Shown: positions 42,760 to 51,216 of the stretch, piece by piece
Position numbering within the stretch: position 1 is the stretch's first letter
Layout: each line of letters begins with the position of its first letter
Assembly (NCBI GenBank): GCA_002841695.1
Contig: PHAN01000004.1
Location: forward strand, 84,291-148,290
DNA: 64,000 nucleotides
Direction of reading: 5' to 3'
Origin: Elusimicrobia bacterium HGW-Elusimicrobia-1
GTDB taxonomy: Bacteria; Elusimicrobiota; Endomicrobiia; PHAN01
Translations under genes and position numbers: made by a program
Notes under the pieces: model-generated
Told to the model about the DNA's origin: nothing
Databases searched by the model: none
What the model saw: only the letters and a program-made list of their open reading frames with translations

Positions 42760-43659
42760 ATGTCGATCAAAATAAGCAGTGCCGCAAAACTATCGTTTTT
42801 GATATTAGCTTGGCAACTCTTGTTGCCGTCGGGGGCGCGCGCATCGTCATTTCTTAAAATGCCCGTTTCGGCCAAGTCGGTTTCACTTGCCGGCGGTTTC
42901 ATAGCCGGAGACAATTTGGGCGCGGCTGAATATAACCCTTCGGCGCTTTCAAGCATACGTGGTTTTAACGTGGAGATATCGCAGGTCGCGTACTTTGAGG
43001 GGATTTCCATAAGCGGCCTGTACGCCGCCTATTCGGGCAGAAACACCGCCGTCGGTTTCGGATTCAAGAGTTATTCCACGCAGGATATCGCCCGTGATTT
43101 TCTTGGCGCCGGAACCGGCATAATATCGCACGCCGAAAGCGCTATGACCTTCGCGGTTTCAACGCGGCTCAACAGGAACGTGGCGGCCGGCGTCGGCCTG
43201 AGATCGTACGGCGCGTCGATATCCGACGACAGCTCCGGGGGGATTTCGACTTCCGCGGGCGGAATGCTGTTTGACATCGGTTTCACGCACTACAGACAAG
43301 CCGACGTCTACGCGCTGTCGGTGACCAATGCCGGGTCCGTCAAGTACGACTACGCCGGAGCCGTCGCGCAGCGGCTTCCGCTGACTTACGCGGCCGGAGG
43401 CCGGCATACCGTCGGCAATTTTGTGGGAACGTGGCAGATGTCTAAATCGGACGATGTTAAGCGGATGAAACTCGCCATCGGCGTGGACTACGATATAACC
43501 GACACACTGGCCTTGCGCACCGGCATGCAATACACGCAGTATTTCGATTTGACTTTCGGGGCGGGATATAAATTCGGCAATTTCTATCTTGATTACGCGC
43601 TATCGCCTCATATGGACTTCGGCGCGGTTCACAACATCACTCTGGGAACAAGATTTTAA
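42760..43659 (+). CDS. PorV/PorQ-like outer-membrane barrel protein
   Basis: A 299-residue protein from ATG 42760; GTG 42739 is possible but would place charged residues before the signal. The signal peptide is LSFLILAWQLLLPSGARASS. The mature N-terminus (KMPVSAKSVSLAGGFIAGDN, then LGAAEYNPSALSSI) is the PorV/PorQ family motif. Barrel strands follow (TAVGFGFKSY, VAAGVGLRSYG), ending NITLGTRF. It is the fourth barrel of this class in the window, placed after the M6 protease, so it could serve as its export partner (inference). Confidence 0.82.
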   Translation: MSIKISSAAKLSFLILAWQLLLPSGARASSFLKMPVSAKSVSLAGGFIAGDNLGAAEYNPSALSSIRGFNVEISQVAYFEGISISGLYAAYSGRNTAVGFGFKSYSTQDIARDFLGAGTGIISHAESAMTFAVSTRLNRNVAAGVGLRSYGASISDDSSGGISTSAGGMLFDIGFTHYRQADVYALSVTNAGSVKYDYAGAVAQRLPLTYAAGGRHTVGNFVGTWQMSKSDDVKRMKLAIGVDYDITDTLALRTGMQYTQYFDLTFGAGYKFGNFYLDYALSPHMDFGAVHNITLGTRF

Positions 43660-43709
43660 CGTTCCGACAATCCTGTATTGATTTTTTAGAATAATCAGTG
43701 GGCAGATTT

Positions 43710-43718
43710 TGCTATAAT
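43710..43718 (+). promoter_or_regulatory. Extended -10 promoter for tRNA-Gln
   Basis: TGC directly precedes a perfect TATAAT at 43713-43718, and the tRNA starts 16 bases downstream. No good -35 is visible at 17 bases. Confidence 0.55.
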
Positions 43719-43733
43719 CTTTTTGTAATACAT

Positions 43734-43808
43734 TGCCGGGTGGTGTAATGGTAACACGCCTGCCTCTGGAGCAGGATACTCTAGGTTCGAGTCCTAGCCC
43801 GGCAGCCA
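43734..43808 (+). tRNA. tRNA-Gln (anticodon CTG)
   Basis: The cloverleaf is complete: acceptor TGCCGGG/CCCGGCA with the weak U1-A72 pair and G73 typical of tRNA-Gln. The anticodon arm is CCTGC-CTCTGGA-GCAGG (anticodon CTG) and the T-arm is CTAGG-TTCGAGT-CCTAG. The 3' CCA is encoded (43806-43808), unlike the two tRNAs near 59.3-59.5 kb. A terminator follows. Confidence 0.95.
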
Positions 43809-43825
43809 CTTGATTAAAACGAAAA

Positions 43826-43871
43826 CCGCGAAGAGGAGATTTCAGCGCTCCGCCTCGCGGCTTTTTTATTT
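43826..43871 (+). terminator. Rho-independent terminator after tRNA-Gln
   Basis: CCGCGA (43826-43831) pairs with TCGCGG (43855-43860), with further pairing of the inner GGAG/CTCC, followed by CTTTTTTATTTT. It closes the long plus-strand block. Confidence 0.75.
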
Positions 43872-44017
43872 TCTCGACGGTAAAACGACGTAATGAGCCG
43901 GAGTTTCGTCCCCCGAAACACCACTCTCGGAGCATCCCCGACAGGCAATGCCGTCATAGCTGCCGGCACAGTAACATTTGAGATATTTTGATTTAACGAA
44001 AGGGTATGCGGGAAAAA

Positions 44018-44308
44018 TCAGTGTTTGGTTTCGTCGCCGCCGGACGATTCTTTTTTTGATTCGTCGGCGTAGTTCAATTCCAGATCGGACAGTGTGGTAA
44101 GCAGTATTTTCTCTTCTTCTTCCGTCAGGTTGCCTGCCGTTTTTTCCTTGAGCATTATCAGCATATCTATGGTGAGCTTTGCGTGGTCTATTTGTCTTTC
44201 GATTTTTCCCGACAGGGGATTGGGCACTTTGCCGAGTTGCTGCCAGCACGCCGAAGCCAGCATAAGTATTATGTTTATAAAATGAGAGTTGGTTTTTTTG
44301 TCCGCCAT
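44018..44308 (-). CDS. DUF1844 family protein
   Basis: A 96-residue protein with the DUF1844 pattern: HFINIILMLASACWQQLGKV, NPLSGKIERQIDHAKLTIDM and LIMLKEKTAGNLTEEEEKIL, plus LLTTLSDLELNYADE. The tail is acidic. Members are small, often near translation or tRNA genes, and have no assigned function. A strong ribosome-binding site (GGGAGGAT) precedes ATG 44308. It lies 39 bases downstream of gltX. About 146 bases between it and the tRNA-Gln terminator hold no convincing gene; a frame there with CxC and CxxC motifs lacks a start codon. Confidence 0.85.
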   Translation of the reverse strand: MADKKTNSHFINIILMLASACWQQLGKVPNPLSGKIERQIDHAKLTIDMLIMLKEKTAGNLTEEEEKILLTTLSDLELNYADESKKESSGGDETKH

Positions 44309-44347
44309 AAATATCCTCCCGATGTAAATACGCGTTAAAATCCGGGT

Positions 44348-45817
44348 TTAATGGTTTTTAAGAAACTCCGATATTCTTTCGAGCGCGCGCTTTTTACCTA
44401 AAAGTTCCAATAGGTCGAAAAGGCCGGGACCTTGCATTCTACCCGACACGGCGACGCGCAGGGGGTGAAAAACCTTTGCGTTCTTAAGCCCCGACGAAAG
44501 ACAGAAATCTTTCACGGTTTTTTCGAGCGTGTCCTTCGTGAAATCGTCGACGCCTTCGAGTTTTTGGGCCGCCGCTTCAAGCGTTTTCAGCGCGTCGGCG
44601 TCGGCGAAGATTTTGGCGACAGCCGCCTCGTCGTAAACTATTTTATCGGTGAAAAAAATATCGAGTATTTTGGGGACGTCCGTAAGAAGTTTTATCTTTT
44701 CTTTTTCTACGGACAGAATTCTGCGGGCATAGTCCGCGTCGGTTATAATTACGCCGGCTTTTTCTACGATCCCCGCCGAGCGCGACAGAATTTCTGCCGG
44801 ATCGAGTTTTTTTAGATATTCCATATTCAGCCAGAGAAGTTTCTGATTGTCGAAAACAGCCGGACTTTTGGAGCAGTTTTCAAGATTGAATTCTTTTTGG
44901 AGCTCTCCGGCGGCGAATATCTGTTTGCTGTCCTGTGTTCCCCAGCCGAGAAGCGCCAGATAGTTTATGATCGCTTCGGGAATGTAGCCCTCGTGGCGGT
45001 ATTCCAATACGCTCGTGTGGCCGTGCCGCTTGGAAAGTCGGGCGCCGTCGGGGCCGAGTATCATCGAGAGGTGGGCGAAAACCGGCGGTTCCCATCCGAG
45101 AGCGCGGTACAAATGCATTTGGCGCGGGGTGTTGGACAAATGGTCGTCGCCGCGTATGACATGCGATATTTTCATCATATAATCGTCGACGGTACATGCG
45201 AAATTGTAGGTGGGCACGCCCGATCCCTTGAGAATCACGAAGTCGTCCAGAAGGCGGTTTTCGAATTCCAGCCGTCCGCGTATCGCGTCGTCGAAGATGA
45301 CCGAGCCCTCCGGCGGCATTTTAAATCTTACCACGCAATCGCCCTCTCCGCTTTCCGACGGCTTACGCCTTTGGCGGTTTTTGTCGCGGCACCGGCCGTC
45401 GTATTTTGGCGGAAGTTTTTTGGCCGTCATTTCTTCGCGCATTTTCTTGAGTTCTTCGGTGGAGCAGGCGCAGTAATAGGCCTTTCCTTCGGCTATAAGA
45501 CGCTCGGCTGTCCGCCTGTAAATATCGAGGCGCGACATCTGAAAATACGGGCCGTATTCGCCCGTGCCGGCGGCATCGGCCGCGGTTGCCGTCGAGGGGC
45601 CTTCATCCCGCCTCAGACCCAGCCAATTCATACTTTCTATTATAGCGCGGATGGATTCATCCGTGGAGCGGGCTTCGTCGGTGTCTTCAATTCTTAAAAT
45701 AAAACTTCCGCCGTGCCTTTTGGCGAAAAGATAATTGAATAAGGCGGTTCTGGCTCCGCCTATATGAAGGTATCCCGTAGGCGAGGGGGCGAATCTTACT
45801 CTGATATTTTTATCCAT
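44348..45817 (-). CDS. gltX: Glutamyl-tRNA synthetase
   Basis: Charges tRNA-Glu, and in many bacteria without GlnRS also tRNA-Gln. 489 residues, the standard size. The class I HIGH-like motif is FAPSPTGYLHIGGARTALFN at residue 8. The KMSKS-like motif is ARLSKRHGHTSV near residue 255. IEDTDEARS, VIRGDDHLSNTPRQ and AHLSMILGPDG are also conserved. The C-terminal anticodon-binding helices end LLGKKRALERISEFLKN. Whether it is discriminating cannot be decided by eye; no glnS or gatCAB is in the window. It sits 19 bases after the formylglycine-enzyme-like gene. Confidence 0.95.
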   Translation of the reverse strand: MDKNIRVRFAPSPTGYLHIGGARTALFNYLFAKRHGGSFILRIEDTDEARSTDESIRAIIESMNWLGLRRDEGPSTATAADAAGTGEYGPYFQMSRLDIYRRTAERLIAEGKAYYCACSTEELKKMREEMTAKKLPPKYDGRCRDKNRQRRKPSESGEGDCVVRFKMPPEGSVIFDDAIRGRLEFENRLLDDFVILKGSGVPTYNFACTVDDYMMKISHVIRGDDHLSNTPRQMHLYRALGWEPPVFAHLSMILGPDGARLSKRHGHTSVLEYRHEGYIPEAIINYLALLGWGTQDSKQIFAAGELQKEFNLENCSKSPAVFDNQKLLWLNMEYLKKLDPAEILSRSAGIVEKAGVIITDADYARRILSVEKEKIKLLTDVPKILDIFFTDKIVYDEAAVAKIFADADALKTLEAAAQKLEGVDDFTKDTLEKTVKDFCLSSGLKNAKVFHPLRVAVSGRMQGPGLFDLLELLGKKRALERISEFLKNH

Positions 45818-45836
45818 AATCTGTGCCGTCGTCCTT

Positions 45837-46613
45837 CTATTTGGCGCACCTGAATCCTATGTCGGGTCTGATTTCATCCGGCTTAACAATATCCCGCGAG
45901 TAAGTTGTTGCGAGCGCCTTGGAAGTTTTGTAGGAGCCCCCCCGCACGACGATATATTCCCTGCCGAACTTGTCGTTTTTCACGGTGCATCCGGGATACG
46001 GCTCGAAGAATGAATCGGTCATTTCCTTGGCGTTTCCCGACATATCGTAGCACCCATACGGGCTTTTGCCGTCGGTCAGGATGCCTATGGGTTTTAGTCC
46101 GCCGAGTCCGAAGAGATAAGAAACGTTGGACGAGCGATCCTGCCAGAATCCGCCCCACGGATATTTCCTGGAATCGGAACCTCTGGCCGCTTTTTCCCAT
46201 TGGGCTTCCGTCGGCAGGCGTTTGCCCGCCCATTTTGCGTATAACTGCGCGTCGTGGTACGAAACATTGACGACCGGCATATCTGCGGCCGTCGAATCGA
46301 ACTCATCGTTTTTCCAGTGCGCGGGAGCCCTGTGTTCCGTAGAGTCCGTGAATCGTTTGTACTGGGCGTTGGTCACTTCGTTGGCGTCTATGTAATAGCC
46401 GTCGAGGAAGACCCTGCGCTGCGGTCCCTCGTAGGGGAAACTCTCGCTTGAGCCCATTATGAAATCGCCGTCGGGGACATATACCATTCCGGGTATTTCA
46501 GGCGGCGGCGGTGTTTTTTGCGTTTGCCGGCCCGGAGCCGACAGTATTGAACCGCCGGCAATGGCAAAAACTACGGCGCATAAAGCGCAAAGTTTGGATG
46601 CGTGTATCTTCAT
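45837..46613 (-). CDS. Exported formylglycine-generating-enzyme-like (SUMF1/FGE-sulfatase) protein
   Basis: A 258-residue protein with signal peptide (LCALCAVVFAIAGGSILSA). Its domain runs from MVYVPDGDFIMGSSES through NEVTNAQYKRF, VVNVSYHDAQLYAKWAGKRL, PTEAQWEKAARG, YDMSGNAKEM and VVRGGSY to IGFRCAK. This is the FGE-sulfatase fold, often used by bacteria as a binding or C-type-lectin-like module rather than an oxidase. The paired active-site cysteines of true FGE are not evident. The start overlaps the upstream HAMP gene by ATGA. It may act with that membrane protein and the HEAT protein (inference). Confidence 0.85.
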   Translation of the reverse strand: MKIHASKLCALCAVVFAIAGGSILSAPGRQTQKTPPPPEIPGMVYVPDGDFIMGSSESFPYEGPQRRVFLDGYYIDANEVTNAQYKRFTDSTEHRAPAHWKNDEFDSTAADMPVVNVSYHDAQLYAKWAGKRLPTEAQWEKAARGSDSRKYPWGGFWQDRSSNVSYLFGLGGLKPIGILTDGKSPYGCYDMSGNAKEMTDSFFEPYPGCTVKNDKFGREYIVVRGGSYKTSKALATTYSRDIVKPDEIRPDIGFRCAK

Positions 46614-47017
46614 TGTGAAATTTTTGAAAGTATCGTGTTGAGCGTTTCCACGAAGGAGCGCATAGCGTCGTTTTTTCTGACGGTCAAAATTTTATAGTTG
46701 CTGTCCCTGGTCATGGCGGTTATTTCGCGCGTAAGCCGGGCCAGCGGCCCCACGAAGCGGTGAAGATGTATCGTTGTGGTCACGGCCAGCGCGGCAAAAA
46801 TGACAAAAAGTTGCGCCATTATGAATATGCCGAAGCGAAATATTTCGTCGCGCGTCTCTATCATGGCTATTTCGGGCAGAACGGTTTTAAGCAGCATCAA
46901 TATCTGAATTTCTATTATGGCTGTTATAATCAAAAAAGCGCCCGCTATCAGGTATACCGGTTTCATCTGATAGCTTTTCTCCACCAGATAATTCTTTCTT
47001 CTTTCGGATGCAGTCAT
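46610..47017 (-). CDS. Two-helix membrane protein ending in a HAMP domain
   Basis: A protein of 135 residues: transmembrane helix 1 (PVYLIAGAFLIITAIIEIQI), a short periplasmic loop of about 25 residues, helix 2 (FIMAQLFVIFAALAVTTTIH), then a HAMP domain (HRFVGPLARLTREITAMTRD, then ETLNTILSKI) to the end. There is no kinase, cyclase or methyl-accepting output domain, so it is either a regulator without its own output or a partner for another protein. GGAGG lies at the right distance before ATG 47017. It is coupled to the FGE-like gene (4-base overlap) and follows the HEAT gene by 32 bases. Confidence 0.8.
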   Translation of the reverse strand: MTASERRKNYLVEKSYQMKPVYLIAGAFLIITAIIEIQILMLLKTVLPEIAMIETRDEIFRFGIFIMAQLFVIFAALAVTTTIHLHRFVGPLARLTREITAMTRDSNYKILTVRKNDAMRSFVETLNTILSKISQ

Positions 47018-47049
47018 CGGTTCCTCCGGTTGATTCTATGCGCTGGGGA

Positions 47050-49797
47050 TTATTTAAGTTTTTCGGCCGCGCCCCGACGTAAAACAGGGTCGGGGTCGTT
47101 ATCGGCTATGTATTTGATGGCCTCGCGCACTTTCGGGTGTTTTGCGGCGGACAGCGATTCCAGGGCTTTTTGTCTGAATGCGGGATTTTCTTCGCGCAGC
47201 GCGCGCGCCGCCAGATTGGCGGCGGCTTCGGATTTCAACTTGCCCGTCTGTTCTATGACCCAAAGTTTGATATCGGGATTGTTCATGTCGTAGAGGCCGG
47301 TCAATTCGGTTACGTCGCCTTCGTCGATGAGCAGCGCGAGGGTCGAGAGTATTTCACGGTTTTCGGCGCGTTTTTCGCGGCGCATCATTTTAACCAGATT
47401 GAAAAGTTCCGTATTGGCTTCGTAGAGACGCATTCCGGCGATGGCCGAGAGCGCGTATGTCCGGGCGTGCGTATTTTCATCGAGCAGCGACTTTATTATA
47501 TAAGGTTTGTGCGATTTGTCGATGATGGAATTTAAAATGGCCGCGGCTTCCGTTCGCACCGACGAATCGTTATCTTTGACGAGTAGAAACAGCGCTTCGA
47601 TTGTTTTAGCGTCGATGTTTCCTATGGCGGCAAGCGCTTTGGCCGCGGCGCGCCTGGCTTCGGGGTACAAATCGGTTTCAGCCATTTTCCTTAAAGTATC
47701 CCTGGCCTGGGAAATCCCCGCCCGCCCTATAATTCCCGCGGCCAGCGCGCGAACCGATGCGTCCTGATCCCTAAGCATGTTCTGTATGATTTTGAGCGAG
47801 TCCTCGTCGGCGATATGCTCCAGCGCTTCCAGCGCCGCCCGCCGCACGGAAATGTCGGAATCGCTCAGATACGGTCGGATGCGCGCGGCGTTTTCAAATT
47901 TGGGGTTGCGGGTCAGCGACCGAAGCGCCTCTTCTCTGACGGCTGGCGAAGAATCCGACAGCGAGTTGGCCAAAAATTTTGAAGCGTCGTCTCCGGCGGT
48001 TTCGGCCGCCGTCTTGGCGGCAAGCCATCGTATCTCGGCGCTGCCGTCGCGCAGGGCGGATGTCAGCAGAGGGTGTCCGCCTTCGGGTTTAAGCGCCCGT
48101 ATGACTTCCACCATGGCATAGCGCGTTTCGGTATCGGCCTCGGAATAATTTATCTTTGAGAAATTATTCACCGCCGCCGCCGACGGATACTTCTTGAGCG
48201 TTCCGAGTATGAAAAGCCGCACGGCCTTGTTGCGGGTAGTCAAATATTCCGAAAGCGTCGTAGCGCTGTCGGGATTCGTTACCAGTTTTTCTATGGCGTC
48301 GCGGCCGCGCCAGGCGATTTCCTGGGAAGGATTCTCCGCCGCGGGCATAAGCGCGCCGATGGCGTCCGGCGCTCCGTAATTGCCCAGGAATTCGGCGGCC
48401 GATATTTTGACTTCGTTGGGCCATCGCCCCGAAGTCCACACGTAGGCCAGACGGTACGGCGCCGGTTTCATGGAGGTAAAGGCGGACAATATCGCCTTTA
48501 TGACTTCGGGGTCGGTTTCTACTTTTATGTGCGCAAGGAAAACGGCGAATGCTTCCGGATATCTTTCGCGCGATACCGCGGCCAGCGCGTTTGCGGCGGC
48601 AATGCGCACCTGTCGTCCGCGGTTTTCGAAAGCGACGCGTATGTCGGATATGTTCGGCCCGGCGGCGAGTTTTCCGGCGGCTTCCGAATACGAGGCGATT
48701 ATATCCGCGTCGCGTTCCGATTGCATCGCAGAAAAAAGCGCGGGCACCACGGTATAATCGTTCGACGAAGCCAGCAGACGCAGAGCGGTCTTTCGCTTGA
48801 GAAGATTTTTTGAGGAGAGTTCGTTAATCATGAAAAAAACGTGTTCCCGCGGGGAAAATATCGAGGCGATTCCGGCGGTGGCCGTTTCTCTGACTTCCGC
48901 GGATTTGTCGCCGAGAAGGGGAAAAACCTGCGGCATCGCTTCCGCCTTTCCCATGCGGCAGACGATCGCGGCGGCGAACGCGCGTATTTTCGGCCGCGGC
49001 GATTTAAACGCGTCGAGCCAGTAGACCATCGCCTCCGGATCGGCCAGGTCTTCGAGCGATTTGGCCGCGACTTCGCGGACGTGAGGCGACTTGTCCGTCA
49101 GAAGAATCAACACTTTGTCCAACAGCGAGTAAATTTTGAGCTTGGCCGCCGCGCGCGCTGCTTCGGCTCGTATTTCGGCGACTTCGTCTCCCAAAAACAG
49201 TTCCGAGAGCATCGTCGCGGTATCGGATGCTTCCATCGACGGCAGAACTCTTATGATGCCGTACCTTATGTTGTCGTTGTCGTGAGAGAGAGATTTGAAT
49301 ACCGGAATCGTTTTCCCGGGAGATAATTCGGCCATGGCGGAGAGAATCTCGCGGGACAGGATGGTGTCGTTTCTCGCAATGGAAATGAAATCGCGCAAGG
49401 CCTCGAATACGGCGTCGTTTCTCGACGCGAGCGCAATGGCGCGCGCCCTCCGCCTCACGGATTCATCGCGGTCGCCCATTGCCCGCAGTACACCCTCGAA
49501 GGCCTCCCGCCCGCCGAACGCGCCGAGCGCTTCGACGGCTGCTATTCTGACTCTATTTTCCTGAGTGCCGTCGAGCGCGGCGGTTTTAAGCACTGACAGC
49601 GATTCCGGGGTTTTGTGCGAAGACATAGCGGCCAGGGCTTCGGCGCGTTTCTCTGCGAGGCCGTGATCATACTGCGTTTTGAGCGACCTGAAGTCCTGCT
49701 GCGCGAATGCCGACGTCGCGGTCGCGGCGGCGAAAGCCGCAGCGGCCAGAAAGGCCGCTGTGCGGCGAAGCGATAGCGTTGCGCGTGATGGCCTCAT
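47050..49797 (-). CDS. Exported HEAT-repeat protein
   Basis: A 915-residue protein: signal peptide (FLAAAAFAAATATSAFAQQ), then an almost unbroken solenoid of about 30-residue HEAT repeats (for example VRIAAVEALGAFGGREAFEG, VRRRARAIALASRNDAVFEA, VREEALRSLTRNPKFENAAR, VRRAALEALEHIADEDSLKI) up to the end (REAIKYIADNDPDPVLRRGA). HEAT arrays are protein-binding scaffolds; an extracytoplasmic one may hold a surface or periplasmic complex. No catalytic domain is seen. It starts the HEAT-HAMP-FGE-gltX run on the minus strand. Confidence 0.85.
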   Translation of the reverse strand: MRPSRATLSLRRTAAFLAAAAFAAATATSAFAQQDFRSLKTQYDHGLAEKRAEALAAMSSHKTPESLSVLKTAALDGTQENRVRIAAVEALGAFGGREAFEGVLRAMGDRDESVRRRARAIALASRNDAVFEALRDFISIARNDTILSREILSAMAELSPGKTIPVFKSLSHDNDNIRYGIIRVLPSMEASDTATMLSELFLGDEVAEIRAEAARAAAKLKIYSLLDKVLILLTDKSPHVREVAAKSLEDLADPEAMVYWLDAFKSPRPKIRAFAAAIVCRMGKAEAMPQVFPLLGDKSAEVRETATAGIASIFSPREHVFFMINELSSKNLLKRKTALRLLASSNDYTVVPALFSAMQSERDADIIASYSEAAGKLAAGPNISDIRVAFENRGRQVRIAAANALAAVSRERYPEAFAVFLAHIKVETDPEVIKAILSAFTSMKPAPYRLAYVWTSGRWPNEVKISAAEFLGNYGAPDAIGALMPAAENPSQEIAWRGRDAIEKLVTNPDSATTLSEYLTTRNKAVRLFILGTLKKYPSAAAVNNFSKINYSEADTETRYAMVEVIRALKPEGGHPLLTSALRDGSAEIRWLAAKTAAETAGDDASKFLANSLSDSSPAVREEALRSLTRNPKFENAARIRPYLSDSDISVRRAALEALEHIADEDSLKIIQNMLRDQDASVRALAAGIIGRAGISQARDTLRKMAETDLYPEARRAAAKALAAIGNIDAKTIEALFLLVKDNDSSVRTEAAAILNSIIDKSHKPYIIKSLLDENTHARTYALSAIAGMRLYEANTELFNLVKMMRREKRAENREILSTLALLIDEGDVTELTGLYDMNNPDIKLWVIEQTGKLKSEAAANLAARALREENPAFRQKALESLSAAKHPKVREAIKYIADNDPDPVLRRGAAEKLK

Positions 49798-49852
49798 AAC
49801 GGGTTCCGCGCCGACATCCGGACGCCGTCGGCGCTTCGTGAGTGACTTGTCG

Positions 49853-50722
49853 TCAGTAAATAACTTTATTCAGCGGATATTCTATTATGCCCTGGGCGCC
49901 GAGGCGTTTCAATGTGGGGATTATTTTTTTTACGACGTTTTCCTCTATTATAACTTCAATCGCCACCCATCCTTTCGTGGTGAGCTGCGATATCGTGGGA
50001 TTTTTAAGCGACGGCAGCAGACGGGAAATCTTGGGCAGATCCCTTTCGCGCAGATTCATTTTGAGCCCGACGAGGCCTTCGGCCGTCAGCGCTCCGGCAA
50101 GAAGTATCGAGAGATTCTCGAGTTTTTCTTTTTTCCACGGGTTTTTGAACGCCGCTTTATTGGCTACGAGCCGCGTGGTGGATGAGAGAATTTCCTCGAT
50201 GATTTTGAGTTTGTTGGCGCGCAGCGACGAGCCGGTTTCCGTCAGTTCCACGATGGCGTCCACAAGCGCGGGAGTTTTGGCTTCGGTCGCTCCCCATGAA
50301 AATTCCACCTCGGCCTTGATTTTTTTGGAGGCCAGGTATTTTTTTGTGTAATTTACGAGTTCGGTCGCTATCCGCTTTCCTTTGAGGTCTTTAACGGAGC
50401 GTATTTTTGAGCTCTCCGGCGCGGCCAGCACCCATCTTACCGGACGGAAACCCGACTTGGCGTAAATCAGTTCGCATACGGGCGCCACGGATGCGCCGGA
50501 CTCAAGTATCCAGTCGTAGCCGGTTATGCCGGCGTCGAAAACGCCGTCTTCCACGTACTTGGGTATTTCCTGCGCGCGCACGAGCATAAGCTCGAGTTCT
50601 TCGTCGTTCGAGGTCGGAAAGTATGACCGCTCGGTGGGCTTTATTTTTATTCCGGCTTTGCGGAATATCTCGACGGTGGACTCCTGCAAACTTCCTTTGG
50701 GTATAGCAAGTTTAAGTTTCAT
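49853..50722 (-). CDS. hisG: ATP phosphoribosyltransferase (long form)
   Basis: Catalyses the first step of histidine synthesis. The start is set to ATG 50722 because GGGAGA precedes it and the protein then begins [13 protein letters not shown]; the longer frame to 50755 adds 11 unrelated residues. 289 residues, long HisG with the C-terminal ACT-like regulatory domain that allows histidine feedback without HisZ. Motifs: [43 protein letters not shown] and [12 protein letters not shown] (PRPP site). No other his biosynthetic genes are adjacent. It is separated from hisS by a DUF559 unit. Confidence 0.93.
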   Translation of the reverse strand: MKLKLAIPKGSLQESTVEIFRKAGIKIKPTERSYFPTSNDEELELMLVRAQEIPKYVEDGVFDAGITGYDWILESGASVAPVCELIYAKSGFRPVRWVLAAPESSKIRSVKDLKGKRIATELVNYTKKYLASKKIKAEVEFSWGATEAKTPALVDAIVELTETGSSLRANKLKIIEEILSSTTRLVANKAAFKNPWKKEKLENLSILLAGALTAEGLVGLKMNLRERDLPKISRLLPSLKNPTISQLTTKGWVAIEVIIEENVVKKIIPTLKRLGAQGIIEYPLNKVIY

Positions 50723-50762
50723 TTTTTCTCCCGATATATCTTTTGGTTCTGTCAATTTTTTT

Positions 50763-50799
50763 TTATTCCCCCTTAATAAAGGGGGTTTAGGGGGTTGTG
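50763..50799. repeat. Inverted repeat, left end of the DUF559 unit
   Basis: ATTCCCCCTTAATAAAGGGG followed by GTTTAGGGGGTTGTG. It is near-identical, in inverse orientation, to 51148-51184. Internally it holds a CCCCCTT-AATA-AAGGGGG hairpin. It overlaps the last codons of the DUF559 gene. Confidence 0.75.
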
Positions 50800-51144
50800 T
50801 TTAATCCACCCTTTTACTACCATTAACACATTTGGCATATTTTGTTTTACATCCACATCATTAAATCTGAGCATTGTCAGACCTATAGATTCCAAATCCC
50901 GCTGTTTCTGTATGTTATAATCATATCTGCTCTTATGGCTCTCTCCGTCTATTTCTATCACCAGTTTAAGTTTGCTGCAATAAAAATCAACGATATACTC
51001 CCCTACAGACTTTTGTCTCATAAACTGATAACCGAGAACCTTCCTGCCTTTTAGCTCTTTCCAAAGCAATACTTCTGATAAGACGCCTTGTTTTCTGAGT
51101 TCTCTTGCTCGTTGTTTTAATTCTGGATTGTATAAGATTTTCAC
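50773..51144 (-). CDS. DUF559 endonuclease-like protein
   Basis: A 123-residue protein of the DUF559 family, which is related to Vsr-like/PD-(D/E)XK endonucleases. Visible motifs: [60 protein letters not shown] (with the D-x19-ExD-type core), then [20 protein letters not shown]. The C-terminal residues (KHNPLNPLY) are encoded by the left inverted repeat, as is common for such genes. Its base composition is AT-richer than both neighbours, suggesting recent arrival. It sits between hisS and hisG and has no evident link to histidine metabolism. Confidence 0.85.
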   Translation of the reverse strand: MKILYNPELKQRARELRKQGVLSEVLLWKELKGRKVLGYQFMRQKSVGEYIVDFYCSKLKLVIEIDGESHKSRYDYNIQKQRDLESIGLTMLRFNDVDVKQNMPNVLMVVKGWIKHNPLNPLY

Positions 51145-51147
51145 TAT

Positions 51148-51184
51148 ACAACCCCCCTTAATCCCCCTTTGTTAAGGGGGAATA
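51148..51184. repeat. Inverted repeat, right end of the DUF559 unit
   Basis: ACAACCCCCCTTAATCCCCC followed by TTTGTTAAGGGGGAATAC, starting 3 bases upstream of the DUF559 start codon. Its reverse complement aligns with 50763-50799 over about 37 bases with few differences. Confidence 0.75.
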
Positions 51185-51216
51185 CTTAAATTTGCCCAGT
51201 TCGCGGTTTCATTATT

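Noticed and set aside
43866..44010. Minus-strand frame with CxC and CxxC cysteines (CYCAGSYDGIACRGC)
   Set aside because: No ATG, GTG or TTG start after the DUF1844 stop; upstream part lies out of frame in that gene. Possibly a decayed small protein.
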